Shown in pieces: positions 19,803 to 30,508 of a DNA stretch of 64,000 bases. Position numbers and translations under genes: made by a program. The notes under the pieces are model-generated. The model was given only the letters and a program-made list of their open reading frames with translations, searched no databases and was not told where the DNA came from. Origin of the DNA: Ahaetulla prasina (taxonomy: Eukaryota; Chordata; Lepidosauria; Squamata; Colubridae); contig NC_080546.1 in NCBI RefSeq assembly GCF_028640845.1, positions 19,315,020 through 19,379,019 of the forward strand, written 5' to 3'. The stretch's first letter is position 1. Each line of letters begins with the position of its first letter.

Positions 19803-20160
19803 AGCAGAGGTGTCACAGTGGTTAGAATGCAGTATTGCAGGCTTACTCTGCCTACATGCAGGAGTTCAATCCTGACAGGTTCAGGGTTTACTTAGCCTTC
19901 CATCCTTTGGAGGTCAGTAAAATGAGGATCCAGATTGTTGGGGGCAATATGTTGACATTTGTAAACCACTCAGAGAGTGCTTTAAACCAGGGGTCTCCAA
20001 CCTTGGTCCCTTTAAGACTTGTGGACTTCAATTTCAGCTTTGCTGGCTGAGGGACTCTGGGAGTTGAAGTCCACAAGTCTTAAAGGGACCAAGGTTGGAG
20101 ACCCCTGCTTTAAACGACAATGGAATGGTATATAAATCTAAGGCTGTTGCTATTGCTATA
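19803..20160 (+). mobile_element. tRNA-derived SINE interrupted by a palindromic hAT MITE
   Basis: The head GGTGTCACAGTGGTTAGAA resembles an A-box region. A B-box-like GAGTTCAATCCTG follows, then the CAGATTGTTGGGGGCAATAT body and a GTTGCTATTGCTATAG tail ending near 20160. A 120-bp MITE at 19988-20107 splits it. Confidence 0.75.
19988..20107. mobile_element. Palindromic hAT MITE, CAGGGGTCTCCAACCTTGG ends
   Basis: Nearly the whole 120 bp is an inverted repeat: CAGGGGTCTCCAACCTTGG to CCAAGGTTGGAGACCCCTG, with GACTTGTGGACTTCAA facing TTGAAGTCCACAAGTC. A perfect 8-bp duplication CTTTAAAC flanks it (19980-19987 and 20108-20115). It sits inside a SINE. A second copy is at 46331-46461. Confidence 0.9.
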
Positions 20161-20178
20161 GTATATAGGCTGAGAATA

Positions 20179-20785
20179 CAGTAGTGGCCAAAATTTGGAA
20201 ACCTTTTGAGAAAAGTGTATTTTTGAGGTTTGATGGCTAATATCACCACCTTTTTTGGAGTTTCAAGATAATCATATTCCACTGCTAGAATGACCTGTGA
20301 ATAGCCCAGACCTTTACCCAATTGAACATCTATGGAGCCAACTAAAGAAACTTGTTAGTCAGAAGTGACCCAGCAATAAAACCCAGCTAATAGAAGCAAT
20401 CCTTCAATCTTGGTTTCACATTTTAACAGCTGCAGAACTAAAAGACTTGATTCACTCCATGGGAAAATGTTGTAAGTTCATAATTCATGTTAAAGGTTAC
20501 CCAACTAAGTATTTACTGGCGTGATAATTTTTGTATATCTCATTTTTTCTATGATGATAATTTTTTATATCTCTTTTTTTCTATATGTTTCACTTTTCTT
20601 TTTTATACTGTAACTGCTATTCTAATAGCAAATCCTTCATAAAAGTTATTGCATTACATTCTTGATTAAATTATCTTTCCATTGAAATATAATTTTATAG
20701 TACTTCTAAAAAAAAAGTGGTGTTATTAGCTAGTTTTAGAAAATACACTTTTCCCAAAAGATTTCCACAATTTTGGCCATTACTG
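20179..20785 (+). mobile_element. Internally deleted Tc1/mariner element
   Basis: TA flanks (20177-20178 and 20786-20787) border inverted ends: CAGTAGTGGCCAAAATT on the left, and CAGTAATGGCCAAAATT on the complement of the right end. The similarity extends about 55 bp. Between them about 230 bp (from about 20290) encode a transposase C-terminus: NSPDLYPIEHLWSQLKKL, whose E matches the second catalytic acidic residue of Tc1-type DDE enzymes. A stop follows, and then SMGKCCKFIIHVKG and TKY-like codons. The N-terminal DNA-binding part and the first two catalytic Asp positions are gone. Confidence 0.85.
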
Positions 20786-20787
20786 TA

Positions 20788-21739
20788 ATATATCTGTAGT
20801 ACATACCATGTAATGTAGTATATCAATATAACTTGAGACATAGCATTTTATAGCAACTGAAATTATGGTCCCAATTGTTAGTCAAAAACTATCTTTACTT
20901 GGTTTTTATAAACCTAATTTTATATTCAATTATCTACATACATTCCATTGACCCTGAAATTATCACATGAAGCAGTGATACCTCTGCAGGCAGTTTAAGA
21001 TGTCAAAACATTCTTGCACACTAAAAATCCCATCCTCAAAACAGATTAAATCATATGCACATTAAATAACTTCTCTTGTGTTTACAAATTCGAATGCTAC
21101 TTTCAACCTGTAGGCAATGCAAGTTGAGTTGAGGGTCCCATTTTCATCTTTTCTTGTTTGAACGTGTTTAATGTATTGCAATTAAAAAGCAAAACAAAGC
21201 AAAAGAGTTTCACAGTTTTGTTTCCTCTTTTATTTATCCACCTAAAGCAAATTTAGTCAAGCTTTATCAAAACAGTCAAGCAATTTCACTTCCCTAGCTT
21301 GATTAATTGTTTTGATTTTGATTTTTTTTTGCAAAGTCCCCTCTTCCTGACATATGATTTACTAAACAAGCATCTTTTTTCTATTCTCTAACTTTTCTGC
21401 TCAGAACAACTCTTAATTTAATCAGAGCAAATACTTAATTTGTCAACCTATATGATGTAAGCTTAACATATCTCTGTGCCTAGTATATATGTATTCCTCT
21501 ATGTTCCCAAACATTGGAAGTAGATCTTCCTCACTTTTCATCAGATGTCTTAGCAGCTGGCTGGAATCCAGTTTATAATCCTCTGATAGGTAAATCTTTG
21601 AATTTCTTTCTTCCATCTATTTTCTGGAAGAATCTCTTGTGCCATTTGTACCCTTACCAATTATGTTAATGCTTTGATAGCACTAATATAATTGATAAAT
21701 AATGATAGCAGTTTTCCAGTATTCAAGGGGCTCCTACAA
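20788..21739. other. Unannotated A/T-rich sequence
   Basis: No shared repeat or frame recognised. Confidence 0.55.
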
Positions 21740-22020
21740 AGACGAGGGGTGTGTGTGTCAAACTATTTTCTAAAGCACCAAAAGGCAATGGAAACTAACC
21801 AAGGAGAGAAGCAACCTAGAACTAAGGAGAAATTTCCTGCCAGTTAGAACAATTAATCAGTAGAACAACTTACCTCCAGAAGTTGTGAATGCTCCAACAC
21901 TAGATGTTTTTAAGAAGATGTTGGATAACCATTTTTCTGAAGTGGCGTAGAGTTTCCTGCCTGAGCAGAGGGATGGACTAGAAGACCTCCAAGGTCCCTT
22001 CCAACTCTGTTATTCTATGA
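21740..22020 (+). mobile_element. CR1 LINE 3' terminal fragment
   Basis: Matches the last 280 bp of the other CR1 copies, ending CAAGGTCCCTTCCAACTCTG TTATTCTATGATTC at about 22020. It has no microsatellite extension. Confidence 0.8.
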
Positions 22021-22025
22021 TTCTT

Positions 22026-22328
22026 TTCCACATCAGAAAACCACATCCCTGGACTTATCATTGGGCACTTTGTGGCCTTCTCACCACTGAAGGAAAAAAA
22101 ATAAATCTGCAGAAATAAAAACACTGCTCAATCCATTTTAGGATTTTTAAACATCTTCCTCTGGATGTCAAAGGCTGTGTTCAAAGTCATTACAAGTCAG
22201 TTCTGCCCTTCCTAACATCTTTAGCTGCTGCTGTCACTTATACAATTGAGCCTTCCAAAATCTTCTCTGATGGATATTTAAAATATCATCGCTGATGCCA
22301 GTGTAGGATTTGAATCTGGTATCAATCC
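22026..22328. other. Unannotated sequence
   Basis: Nothing recognised. Confidence 0.5.
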
Positions 22329-22336
22329 ATTTACAG

Positions 22337-22611
22337 CAGTAGTGAGTTTCAATTTTTTTTACTACTGGTTCTGAGGGCGTGGCTTGGTGGGTGTAGCATG
22401 GCTCGGTGGGCATGGCAGGGGAAGGATACTGTAAAATTTCCATTCCCTCCCCAAGCCAGGGGAAGGTTACTGCAAAATCCCCATTTCCTCCTGATCAGCT
22501 GGGATTCGGGAGGCAGAGAATAGATGGGGCAGTTTCTTATTTACCAGTTCTCCGATACTACTCAAAATTTCCGCTCCAGAACTGGTCAGAACCTACTGAA
22601 ACCCACCTCTG
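22337..22611. mobile_element. hAT-type MITE (TACTACTGGTTCT family) with internal repeats
   Basis: The ends are CAGTAGTGAGTTTCAA and TGAAACCCACCTCTG. A perfect 8-bp duplication ATTTACAG flanks it (22329-22336, 22612-22619). The interior carries GGCGTGGCTTGGTGGGTGTAG and two copies of a roughly 42-bp unit around GGGGAAGGATACTG and GGGGAAGGTTACTG. Confidence 0.85.
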
Positions 22612-22998
22612 ATTTACAGCCACTTTCAGAGCTTTTCTATGAGAATCTAAATTAAGACCAACTCTTAGCTTCTTATCAGCAAAGCAAGCACAACCTGTTT
22701 GGTTTGGCTGTGTGCATGGATAAATGAAGAGCTAGTGAGAAGCTATGGTGGGGAACAGGCTTATCACACAGATCATTGCATTGATTTAGTACTTTCAAAG
22801 TATCCAGTCTCTCATTATTAACACTTAGTTAGAATCTCTTCATAATATACCAGCTATCAAATTGTCGACAGCTGTTAGCATATCTACTCAGAATATTTAG
22901 CCAGCTACAGGTTAGGTGAGACAAAATTTGTGTTGCCAATCAGAATGACAACTAATTAATTAAAGATGTTGAATGATAAAGGGAGTAAGAAATCCATG

Positions 22999-23255
22999 AA
23001 GGGGAATGAATAAAAATGGAGAAATTAGAACTTGAGGGCGAAAGAAGATGCAACTTAATAAAATGAGCAAGGAAATATTAGGAAATGAATAAAAACTATG
23101 AAAAAAGAATATTTCGGCAAAAAATGCAGCTAAGTAAAATATATTTGAATATATTGAATTGTATAAGATATGATATGGCCAATACTCTGTTCATAAATTA
23201 TTTATGTATGTGGGGGGGGAACTAAAAAATCAATAAAAATTTGTTTAAAAAAAAA
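22999..23255 (+). mobile_element. L1-like LINE 3' end with poly(A) and 12-bp target duplication
   Basis: AAGAAATCCATG flanks the insert at 22987-22998 and 23256-23267. The insert ends AATCAATAAAAATTTG, giving an AATAAA signal at 23232-23237, followed by poly(A). A long target duplication plus poly(A) indicates target-primed reverse transcription by an L1-type machinery. It is strongly 5'-truncated, and no frame is recognisable. Confidence 0.75.
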
Positions 23256-23277
23256 AAGAAATCCATGCTAAAAAGAG

Positions 23278-23515
23278 CCGAGGGGCACAGTAGTTACAGT
23301 GCAGTACTACAGGCTACTTCAGCTGACTGCTAGCTGCAATTCAGCAGTTCAAATCTCACTGGCTCAAGGTTGACTCAGCCTTCCATCCTTCTGAGGTGGG
23401 TAAAATGAAGACCCAGATTGTTGGGGGGCAATATGTTGACTCTGTAAATTGCTTAGAGAGGGCTGTAAAAGCACTATGAAGCGGTGTATATGTCTAAGTG
23501 CTATTGCTATTAATG
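23278..23515 (+). mobile_element. tRNA-derived SINE (Sauria-SINE-like)
   Basis: Head GAGGGGCACAGTAGTTACAG, B-box-like CAGTTCAAATCTC, the CCCAGATTGTTGGGGGGCAA body, and the tail GTCTAAGTGCTATTGCTATT. It is nearly complete and lies just after the L1-like insert. Confidence 0.8.
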
Positions 23516-24790
23516 TCAGGAAATGGAAGATCCCACTGAATGTATCTTAATGCCATCAAATATAATACCCAAAATGTGGAAGTATAAGAATCAAAGCTGG
23601 TTTAGCAAGAGAGACCTGTGTTAAACTGTTCTTCCACAAAAAGTTGTGGAATTTGGCAGTGATAGCAAAATTTGTCATTTCAATTTACTGTTGCTGCTTC
23701 GGATACCTACTGTGTGTATACAGTGCCATATGTATCACCTATTCAACTGCACATCTGCTTTTTAAAACAACGCTGCATTTTATTGTTGTTGTTCAGGGAG
23801 AGGAAAGTACAGTGTAGTAAACAAAACTATTGAACACATGGACTTATTATCAATTTGTATTTGTCTTGTTAATTAGGGCAGTTTTTCAAAAGTAACAATT
23901 GAGATATCTCATGTAGTTCTCCCATCTGCTTTTCCCTATCCTGGTTCATGGAATAAAATAATCTGTCCGCATAACCAGACGTATTGAGACCGTCAGACAA
24001 TTGACGGATATTAGTTTGGGAAGGATTTCAAGAAAAAAATAAAAATAAAACCTGCATTTATTTATAATATGTTAAATCTAATCTTTATCATTGAATATAG
24101 ATGTTGTTGTTGTTATTTACGATAAAATTGTAAAATTATAGATGGCATTTTATTTTAGCTGGTATTGGCCTTCATATGCATCGCATTACATGATAAGTTT
24201 TACAGATCTTCAAGTGACTCACTTTGGTGACTGTGTCATGTTGTTGTTTATAATTTGTGCAATCTTCTTGCATGATCTGATTTATTCTGCCTCTTTGACA
24301 AGCTTCACTTTGAATCGTTTAATTATTTTTCAATTCTGGATTTGATTGCATTAGTTAGAGTAGTTTGCTCTTCAGCAACCAAAATTAAGCCTTCAGTTTC
24401 TTTCTGTTCTTTTTTTTTAATGTTCCACTTGTAAGCCATTGGCAGGTTTTAACTTTATCTACTTTTTCCTTGATCCTTTTATTAAAATTGAATAAGTAAT
24501 GCTTTTTCTTGTTAGTGTTTTGTTCTTGTTTTTATTATTTTGATATTCATGTTTTATTTGTGCCGTTCAGAAAGTGCCATTTTTTTTTAATGTCCTTCAT
24601 TGCTTGTTTTGGCTGTCTTTTAGTAATCAGCCAATGCATGTTTTTCTTCTTCAACACTTTGTTTGATTTGAGTAAATCTCTTGCAGCATAGGTGTAAGAT
24701 ATTAATAGCACTATGGGGATTTAATGAATAGTGAATAGTTATCAGCTGTCTTGTTTTTCAGTCCAAACTGTCCAGTTGAGCTTGTGTAGA
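23516..24790. other. Unannotated A/T-rich sequence
   Basis: No repeat family shared with the window. Open frames at 24142 and 24509 are T-rich and lack domains. Confidence 0.5.
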
Positions 24791-24794
24791 GTTA

Positions 24795-25026
24795 ATAATG
24801 ACTGTAACTTTGTTGCTGGCAATCCTTATGATTTATATTGATATATTGACCATCAATTATGTTGTAAATGTTGTACCTTGATGAACGTATCTTTTCTTTT
24901 ATGTACACTGAGAGCATGTACATCTTTTATGATGTACACTGAGAGCAGACAAATTCCTTGTGTGTCCAATCACACTTGGCCAATAAAAAATTCTATTCTA
25001 TTCTATTCTACTCTATTCTATTCTAA
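24795..25026 (+). mobile_element. Snake L3/CR1-type LINE 3' end with (ATTCT)n tail
   Basis: Plus-strand copy of the 3' UTR seen at 19.1 kb. It carries a local duplication of TGTACACTGAGAGCA, then CCAATCACACTTGGCCAATA, and ends in (ATTCT)n at about 25000-25025. Confidence 0.85.
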
Positions 25027-25044
25027 TAATTGTAGTGTTTATGG

Positions 25045-25405
25045 CAGTGGTGAAATCTGAACTGGTTTGCTACCAGTTCGCTGGCCACCCATGCACAGTA
25101 CGCATCAAAAGGAGGCGTGGGAAGGTAAGTAGAACAGCGAGAGGGGGGGTTAACCGTGGTGGGTGATTTAGCAAAGATAAACCCTGCTGCACAGCTGATT
25201 GTCAGAAATACAGGTTCAGAGGAACCAGTAGCTTTTTTAACTATCGGGTCACCCAAACCAGTAGCTAACTACCGGTTTGCCCAAACCAGTAGCTTTTTAA
25301 ACTGCCGGTTCAACCAAACTGATAGCTTTTTTAAAAAACCGGTTTACCCGAACCGGTAGTTTTTATCACTACCGGTTTGCATGAACTGGTAGCATTTCAC
25401 CTCTG
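25045..25405. mobile_element. hAT-type MITE (CAGTGGTGAAATC ends)
   Basis: The ends are CAGTGGTGAAATC and GCATTTCACCTCTG. Duplications GTTTATGG (25037-25044) and GTCTATGG (25406-25413) differ at one base. The interior has several AACCGGTAGC/AACCAGTAGC-like repeats at 25215-25390. Confidence 0.8.
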
Positions 25406-25413
25406 GTCTATGG

Positions 25414-25600
25414 AGATTCTCAGTTGTCCAGGTCATAACATAACATAACATAACATAACATAACATAACATAACATAACATAACATAACATAACATAACA
25501 TAACGGTTGTCCCAAAGGAGCTTTTTCAAGATGCAACTGGACTTTCTGGTTTTTCTTTGAAGAAGTTTTGATTCTCATGCAAGAAGCTTCTTGGATAAGA
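25414..25600 (-). mobile_element. PLE-like family 2 fragment split by an (AACAT)n array
   Basis: GAGATTCTCAGTTGTCCAGG, then GGTTGTCCCAAAGGAGCTTT, TGCAACTGGACTTTCTGG and a decayed hammerhead region match the copies at 32.16 and 35.58 kb. Between GTCCAGGTCAT and ACGGTTGTCC lies a pentanucleotide array at about 25433-25503. Confidence 0.6.
25433..25503. repeat. (AACAT)n pentanucleotide array
   Basis: About 14 units of ATAAC/AACAT, located within the family 2 repeat where other copies have no array. Confidence 0.95.
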
Positions 25601-25621
25601 AAAATAAGAAAAACAAGAAAA

Positions 25622-25985
25622 AATAATAGAATAACAGAGTTGGAAGGGACCTTGGAGGTCTTCTAGTCCAACACCCTGCTTAGGCAAGAAACCCTCCACC
25701 ACTTCAGACAAATGGTTATCCAATCTCTTCTTAAAAACTTCCAGTGTTGGAGCATTCACAACTTCTGCTGGCAAGTTGTTCCACTCTCAGTTGTTCTAAC
25801 AGTCAGGAAATTTCTTCTTAGTTCTAAATTGCTTCTCTCCTTGATTAGTTTCCACCCATTGCTTCTTTTCCTACCCTCAGGTGCTTTGGAGAATAGCTAG
25901 ACTCTGTCTTCTTTGTGGCAACCCTTGAGATATCGGAATACTGCTATCATGTCACCCCTAGTCCTTCTTTTCATAAAACTATATA
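25622..25985 (-). mobile_element. CR1 LINE 3' fragment
   Basis: Starts at the conserved AATAACAGAGTTGGAAGGGA end and runs through the reverse-orientation C-terminal region to about 25985. Frames are broken. Confidence 0.8.
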
Positions 25986-26439
25986 GGTTACAATAGAATC
26001 TATAATGTGCTTGTCGTGCTTACATATTTCCTGATCAAGTATTTGTTTTTATTATTTATTCTTATTCTTTTAATCTATTCATTTTATTATTTTAGTAACT
26101 TATCTCTATCCTTGTGTTTTAACATTTTATCTTTGCAACACTATGTATAAGCTTTCATGAAGCATAGTATACAATAATACATTTGTTATCCCGTAAAGTT
26201 CCATGAATCTTCACTGTTTTTCCAGAAAATAGTGAACACCGTCTTAAAATCATAACCGCTTCCTTACCTCAAAGGTTATTCTAATGTCATGAGAACAACT
26301 CAGTTCAACTTTAGATCATTCTGGAACTTTAAGGGATTTGAATTTGCACCACTTCATCCAGATTCATTCTCTTAGGAACAAGATTATATTTATCCCTTAT
26401 CCACACATCTTCAAGAGTGTATAACATCTAGCCATTTAA

Positions 26440-26792
26440 CATAACATAACATAATAACAGACTTGGAAGGGACCTTGGAGGTCTTCTAGTCCAACTCCCT
26501 GCCCAGGAAGGAAACCCTACACCATTTCAGACAAATGGCTATCCAACATTTTCTTAAAAATTTCAGTGTTGGAGCATTCACAACTTCTGCAGGCAAGTTG
26601 TTCCACTTATTGATTGTTCTAACTGTCAGGAAAATTCTCCTTAGTTCTAAGTTGCTTCTCTCCTTGATTAGTTTCCCCCCATTGCTTCTTGTTCTATCCT
26701 CAGGTGCTTTGGAGAATAGCTTGACTCCCTCTTCTTTGTGGCAACCCCTGAGATATTGGTATCATGTCTCCCGTAGTCCTTCTTTTAATAAT
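26440..26792 (-). mobile_element. CR1 LINE 3' fragment with short (AACAT)n end
   Basis: A short AACAT array (26437-26455) abuts AATAACAGACTTGGAAGGGA, and the rest parallels the 25.6 kb copy. Confidence 0.8.
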
Positions 26793-28035
26793 TTGCATTA
26801 TTTGCATTATTTGCAATAATTTGCATTATTCCGTGTTCATATTATTATTCATTTTTATTTAAAATGGCGCAGCTAAGAAGCCACTGGTATTTCTCCTTCA
26901 GATCAGCCAGGAAGTCACAATTTCTGAAATTTAATGCATTTTGAAAAATTTGGCACTTGTGTCATTGTTCAAGGAAGCATAATAAAAAACCAAATAAGAT
27001 AGAATGACATATCCCTTGGGTTTTCCTCATATTAAGATGGCCAGAAACCTTTTCATCTGAGATAATAGTGCATGCCATTTCCATTTAATGAACTAGAAGT
27101 ATTGTATATTCAGTTCCTAGTGATGCCTTCATAAATATTTCCTATAGTTCCTTCTCTACTCACGATAGTCTATAATCATTCAAGAGGAAAATGATGTTCA
27201 TATTTCTTCCATGAGGTGATTTTGTACCCTGTCATAAGATCCATGATGTTGAATTCTACAAACCCCCCTCCCCCCCAAAAAATGAGTGACCTTAGGTTAA
27301 AAGCACTGAAGGAGCCAGAAGCTCAATCTTTTTCGGTTTTGTATCTTTTTCATTTTTGTCAAACACATCTTCTATATTCTATAATTTTTCAGGACTTTCT
27401 TGTCCTCATATTCTAAATTATTAACTAACCATTTCTCTTTTGCTTGTGTCTTCAATTTTCCATGCCAGCATTTTTAGTCTAGCAACTCATTTTGCTTTTG
27501 TATATAATCTCATGGACTCAAATAAACAAGTCATGTAGGCTGCAAACAAAGCCAATCAGTTTAAGAGAAGGAGTTTTGAAAAGAAGAAGAATGGTGCCAA
27601 AAATTAGCCAGGGGAAAAGCATGCACTTAGCAGCAGTAAAAGAAAAAAAAAACCCATCAAGGTATGTATGGTGTGTAGTCTGGATTCATCAATTGTACTT
27701 CTTTCAAAATTAATGAGCCCTGTCACACCACAACCCATTTGATTTGCAAGCTATCCCCAGCGTACTGTAAACCTAATCCATTTTTTTCTTCACTTACTCC
27801 TTACCAACTACAGCTCACAAATGTTTCAGGAGTTTGCTACAGCTGCTGCTGCTGCTGCTGACTGACTGACAACGATGATCTGAAATCTAGGGAGTAGGAA
27901 ACTTACTTGGTGTATGCAATGAAAAAGGAAAGTAGGAGAAATGCACTTGGGAATATATATTCCAGCTGATCCAGAGAAGTGGAGAATGAGGACAAGGGAA
28001 GAGAGTTTCCCAAGCTGAAGAACATGTTTTTGCTG
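26793..28035. other. Unannotated sequence
   Basis: Contains a small TTTGCATTA-type repeat near 26796-26830 and a (CTG)n run near 27843-27860. No gene recognised. Confidence 0.5.
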
Positions 28036-28099
28036 AATAGAATAGAATAGAATAGAATAGAATAGAATAGAATAGAATAGAATAGAATAGAATAGAATA
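28036..28099. repeat. Isolated (AATAG)n array
   Basis: About 12 AATAG units with no adjoining LINE end on either side, unlike the other arrays. Confidence 0.95.
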
Positions 28100-28264
28100 A
28101 GACACAGCGAGAGAGAGACAGATACCTGTCTCCCAAACAGAAAAGAAAACACCGGGAGCCACAAAACCTGGGTAGGCATGATTGGGAGGATCATCTGACT
28201 GGGTGGGAGTGAGTGTTGTTGAGTTGGCCACACCTATCCAGGGTCAAATGGCTCTTTGAGTGTT

Positions 28265-28325
28265 TAAGATAGCAGACTCCTGGACTAGAAGACTTCCAAG
28301 GTCTCTTCCAGCTCTATTCTAACTG
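28265..28325 (+). mobile_element. Short CR1 3' terminus
   Basis: GGACTAGAAGACTTCCAAGG followed by TCTCTTCCAGCTCTATTCTA matches the last bases of the other CR1 copies. Confidence 0.6.
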
Positions 28326-28419
28326 AATTCTCCCACGTAAAATTGGAAGTGTCTTGGCGACCCCTCTAGCAGTTAAAAAGGAAGAAACAGCTGCAATCAC
28401 ACACTGCTCCCAGAAGCAC

Positions 28420-28477
28420 GAAGCTGAAGCCTGAAGATGATGAATGAGACTTCGTCGAAACATCGCCAAGACACTTC
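28420..28477 (+). ncRNA. Hammerhead-ribozyme-like motif in the left pLTR
   Basis: CTGAAGA at 28431-28437, stem II GATGAA/TTCGTC (one U-G pair), loop TGAGAC, GAAACATC. The CGTC after GAAA is changed to CATC, which breaks the C-G step and the ACGU palindrome. Confidence 0.45.
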
Positions 28478-29548
28478 CAATTTTACACGGGAGAAAACCC
28501 GAATAACCATAGACCTACATACAAACACCCGTGAAAACCTCAGAAAACAAATATTGCACCTCTACGGGGAGGAAATCCACCATCTGACCAGGACCTATGA
28601 AAAACTAGAAGTCCAAAGAGCTTCCATTTTATGTGACCTTGCATTCTTACGAAACTGCTGAGATCAAAATTTAATCCCCACATGCTTCCAATTGAAATTC
28701 CACTCCAACTCTGCAGCCGCCAAACGCATCCTAAAAAGAACAGAATTGGCCCTAATCAGAAATGGCACCCAAACACCTGGATACCGGCATGGAAGCGTGC
28801 CCGACAAACAGCTGGCCATCGCACATGCGCGTGATGTCAAACCGGAAGTTCGGGTGCCAGCCTGCGCATATGTGCTGGAATGCCGCTCTTCCAGGTTCCG
28901 TCTCTCTCGCATGTGTGACTGCCAGCTGACTGGCATGCGTGTGATCACAAGAATGCAGAAGAGGAGCCGGCAAGGCCACACATTCTTCGTGGGACGATTT
29001 CACGTGCCGCTTCCGGCATGCGTGCCATGGGTTCACCAACACTGGTCTAGGACAACTTGGCATGGCTAACTCGGTGTGGCCAACTCACCGCGGGACAACT
29101 TGCCACAGGACAAGTTGCACTAATTTCAAAGATTAGTGCAAAAAGATTCCTCCTAGATCAAATCAACAAAGATCTCCTCACACTTCACCTCAAACTCAGC
29201 AACAAGATCCACCCTGCACTTTGGGACAAATCCAAACAACTCGCCGTCTGGAGAGCCGAAACACAGACCACCCTCAAGACAGACACACCAACAAACTCCG
29301 AAGACTACAAGAATGCCAGAAACAAACCCCTCCCCCCTCACAGCCACACATGAAACAAACAGTGCATAACATCTCAGATAGGATCCTCACCAAAGCTGAA
29401 ACCGATGTCCTATCCAAAGGATTCAACTTTGCAGTCACTCCCAAATACATTCCCACTGAAACCATTATATGCGGAGTTGAAACCAGCCTGACCAAAATCA
29501 ACCCCGATGACGCTAACAAAATCAGACTCGAAATCACCAACATCCTCA
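28437..29548 (+). pseudogene. PLE N-terminal coding region, broken by stop codons and a MITE
   Basis: The first frame starts at the ATG overlapping the hammerhead-like motif. It encodes RENLRKQILHLYGEEIHHL and RTYEKLEVQRASILCDLAF, and stops at 28659. The reading continues from 28692 (MKFHSNSAAAKRILKRTELA) until the insertion near 28775. After it come FLLDQINKDLLTLHLKLSNK, WDKSKQLAV, a stop near 29352, and NISDRILTKAETDVLSKGFN up to about 29548. The last block resembles the conserved region before the palm domain in PLE proteins. The palm, catalytic Asp pair and most of the endonuclease are deleted. Confidence 0.75.
28775..29044. mobile_element. hAT-type MITE inside the PLE coding region
   Basis: The right end GGTTCACCAACACTG matches the 2541-2848 family, and the interior shares GGCATGCGT/CATGCGCG words. 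The left end is unclear, so the start is approximate. Unrelated sequence with GGACAACTTG repeats lies at 29045-29125. Confidence 0.55.
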
Positions 29549-29763
29549 GAGAAGCCATTGAGATAGAAAAACGCCCACACAGCATGAACAAACGAGATGA
29601 TACCTCCCGCCTACCAGCCATTTGGAAACCTGCCCTTATTGACAAACGAGTCCCTAACATGAGGAATGACACCAGACCCACACTCACGAGGTCCACACAG
29701 GATGTCACCACCACACATCCACCCAGAAAGCAGACCCAAACCCACACTGATCATGAAGCATGA
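29549..29763 (+). pseudogene. PLE endonuclease C-terminus after internal deletion
   Basis: REAIEIEKRPHSMNKRDDTS, then RLPAIWKPALIDKRVPN, join directly after the N-terminal region at a junction reading CTCAG-AGAAGCC. The stop at 29761-29763 is a CpG-type change of a CGA codon found in A1. Homology continues to about 30030. Confidence 0.75.
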
Positions 29764-30077
29764 CCAAGGACCAGAAGCCATACCGCAGTGCAACATTAGC
29801 CATTTCAAACCCCTCCAATCCATACATACAGCAGACTGACACCCACTATGAAGATGTAGCACGAACACGAACACAAAGCCAAACAACAGCAATGCAGCTC
29901 ACCAGCTCAAATCCCCCTGCAACTCAGACTAATCTGAGCACAACCAAGCCCCCACCGAAACAGAACACACCCCCATCCAATCAGAGCACAAAAAAACCCC
30001 CACCCAATCAGTTCAAACCCCCTCTAGCAGTTAAAAAGGAAGAAACAGCTGCAATCACACATTGCTCCCAGAAGCAC

Positions 30078-30135
30078 GAAGCTGAAGCCTGAAGATGACG
30101 AATGAGATTTCGTCGAAACATCGCCAAGACACTTC
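30078..30135 (+). ncRNA. Hammerhead-ribozyme-like motif in the right pLTR
   Basis: CTGAAGA at 30089-30095, stem II GACGAA/TTCGTC with loop TGAGAT, GAAACATC. It shares the CATC change with the left pLTR. Confidence 0.5.
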
Positions 30136-30220
30136 CAATTTTATGCGGGAGAAAACCTGAATAACCAAAGACCTACATACAAACACCCGTGAAAACCTCA
30201 GAAAACAAATATATATATAA

Positions 30221-30265
<45 letters not shown>

Positions 30266-30294
30266 CTTCATGCTTCTCATGCTCCCAGAAGCAC

Positions 30295-30348
30295 GAAGCT
30301 GAAGCCTGAAGATGACGAATGAGACTTCGAAATGTCGCCAAGACACTT
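30295..30348 (+). ncRNA. Hammerhead-like motif with a 4-base core deletion
   Basis: CTGAAGA is at 30306-30312, 217 bp after the previous motif. GTCG is missing between TTC and GAAA, so stem II cannot form fully. Confidence 0.4.
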
Positions 30349-30414
30349 CCAATTTTACGGGAGAAAACCTGAATAACCAAAGACCTACATACAAACACCA
30401 TGAAAACATCAGAA

Positions 30415-30478
<64 letters not shown>

Positions 30479-30508
30479 TCTTCATGCTTCTCATGCTCCC
30501 AGAAGCAC

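Noticed and set aside
24142..24345. 67-codon plus frame with aromatic and hydrophobic residues
   Set aside because: T-rich chance translation; no homologous domain seen.
25433..25503. Regular array that might suggest a CRISPR or clustered repeat system
   Set aside because: Five-base units without spacers; it is a simple microsatellite in eukaryotic DNA.
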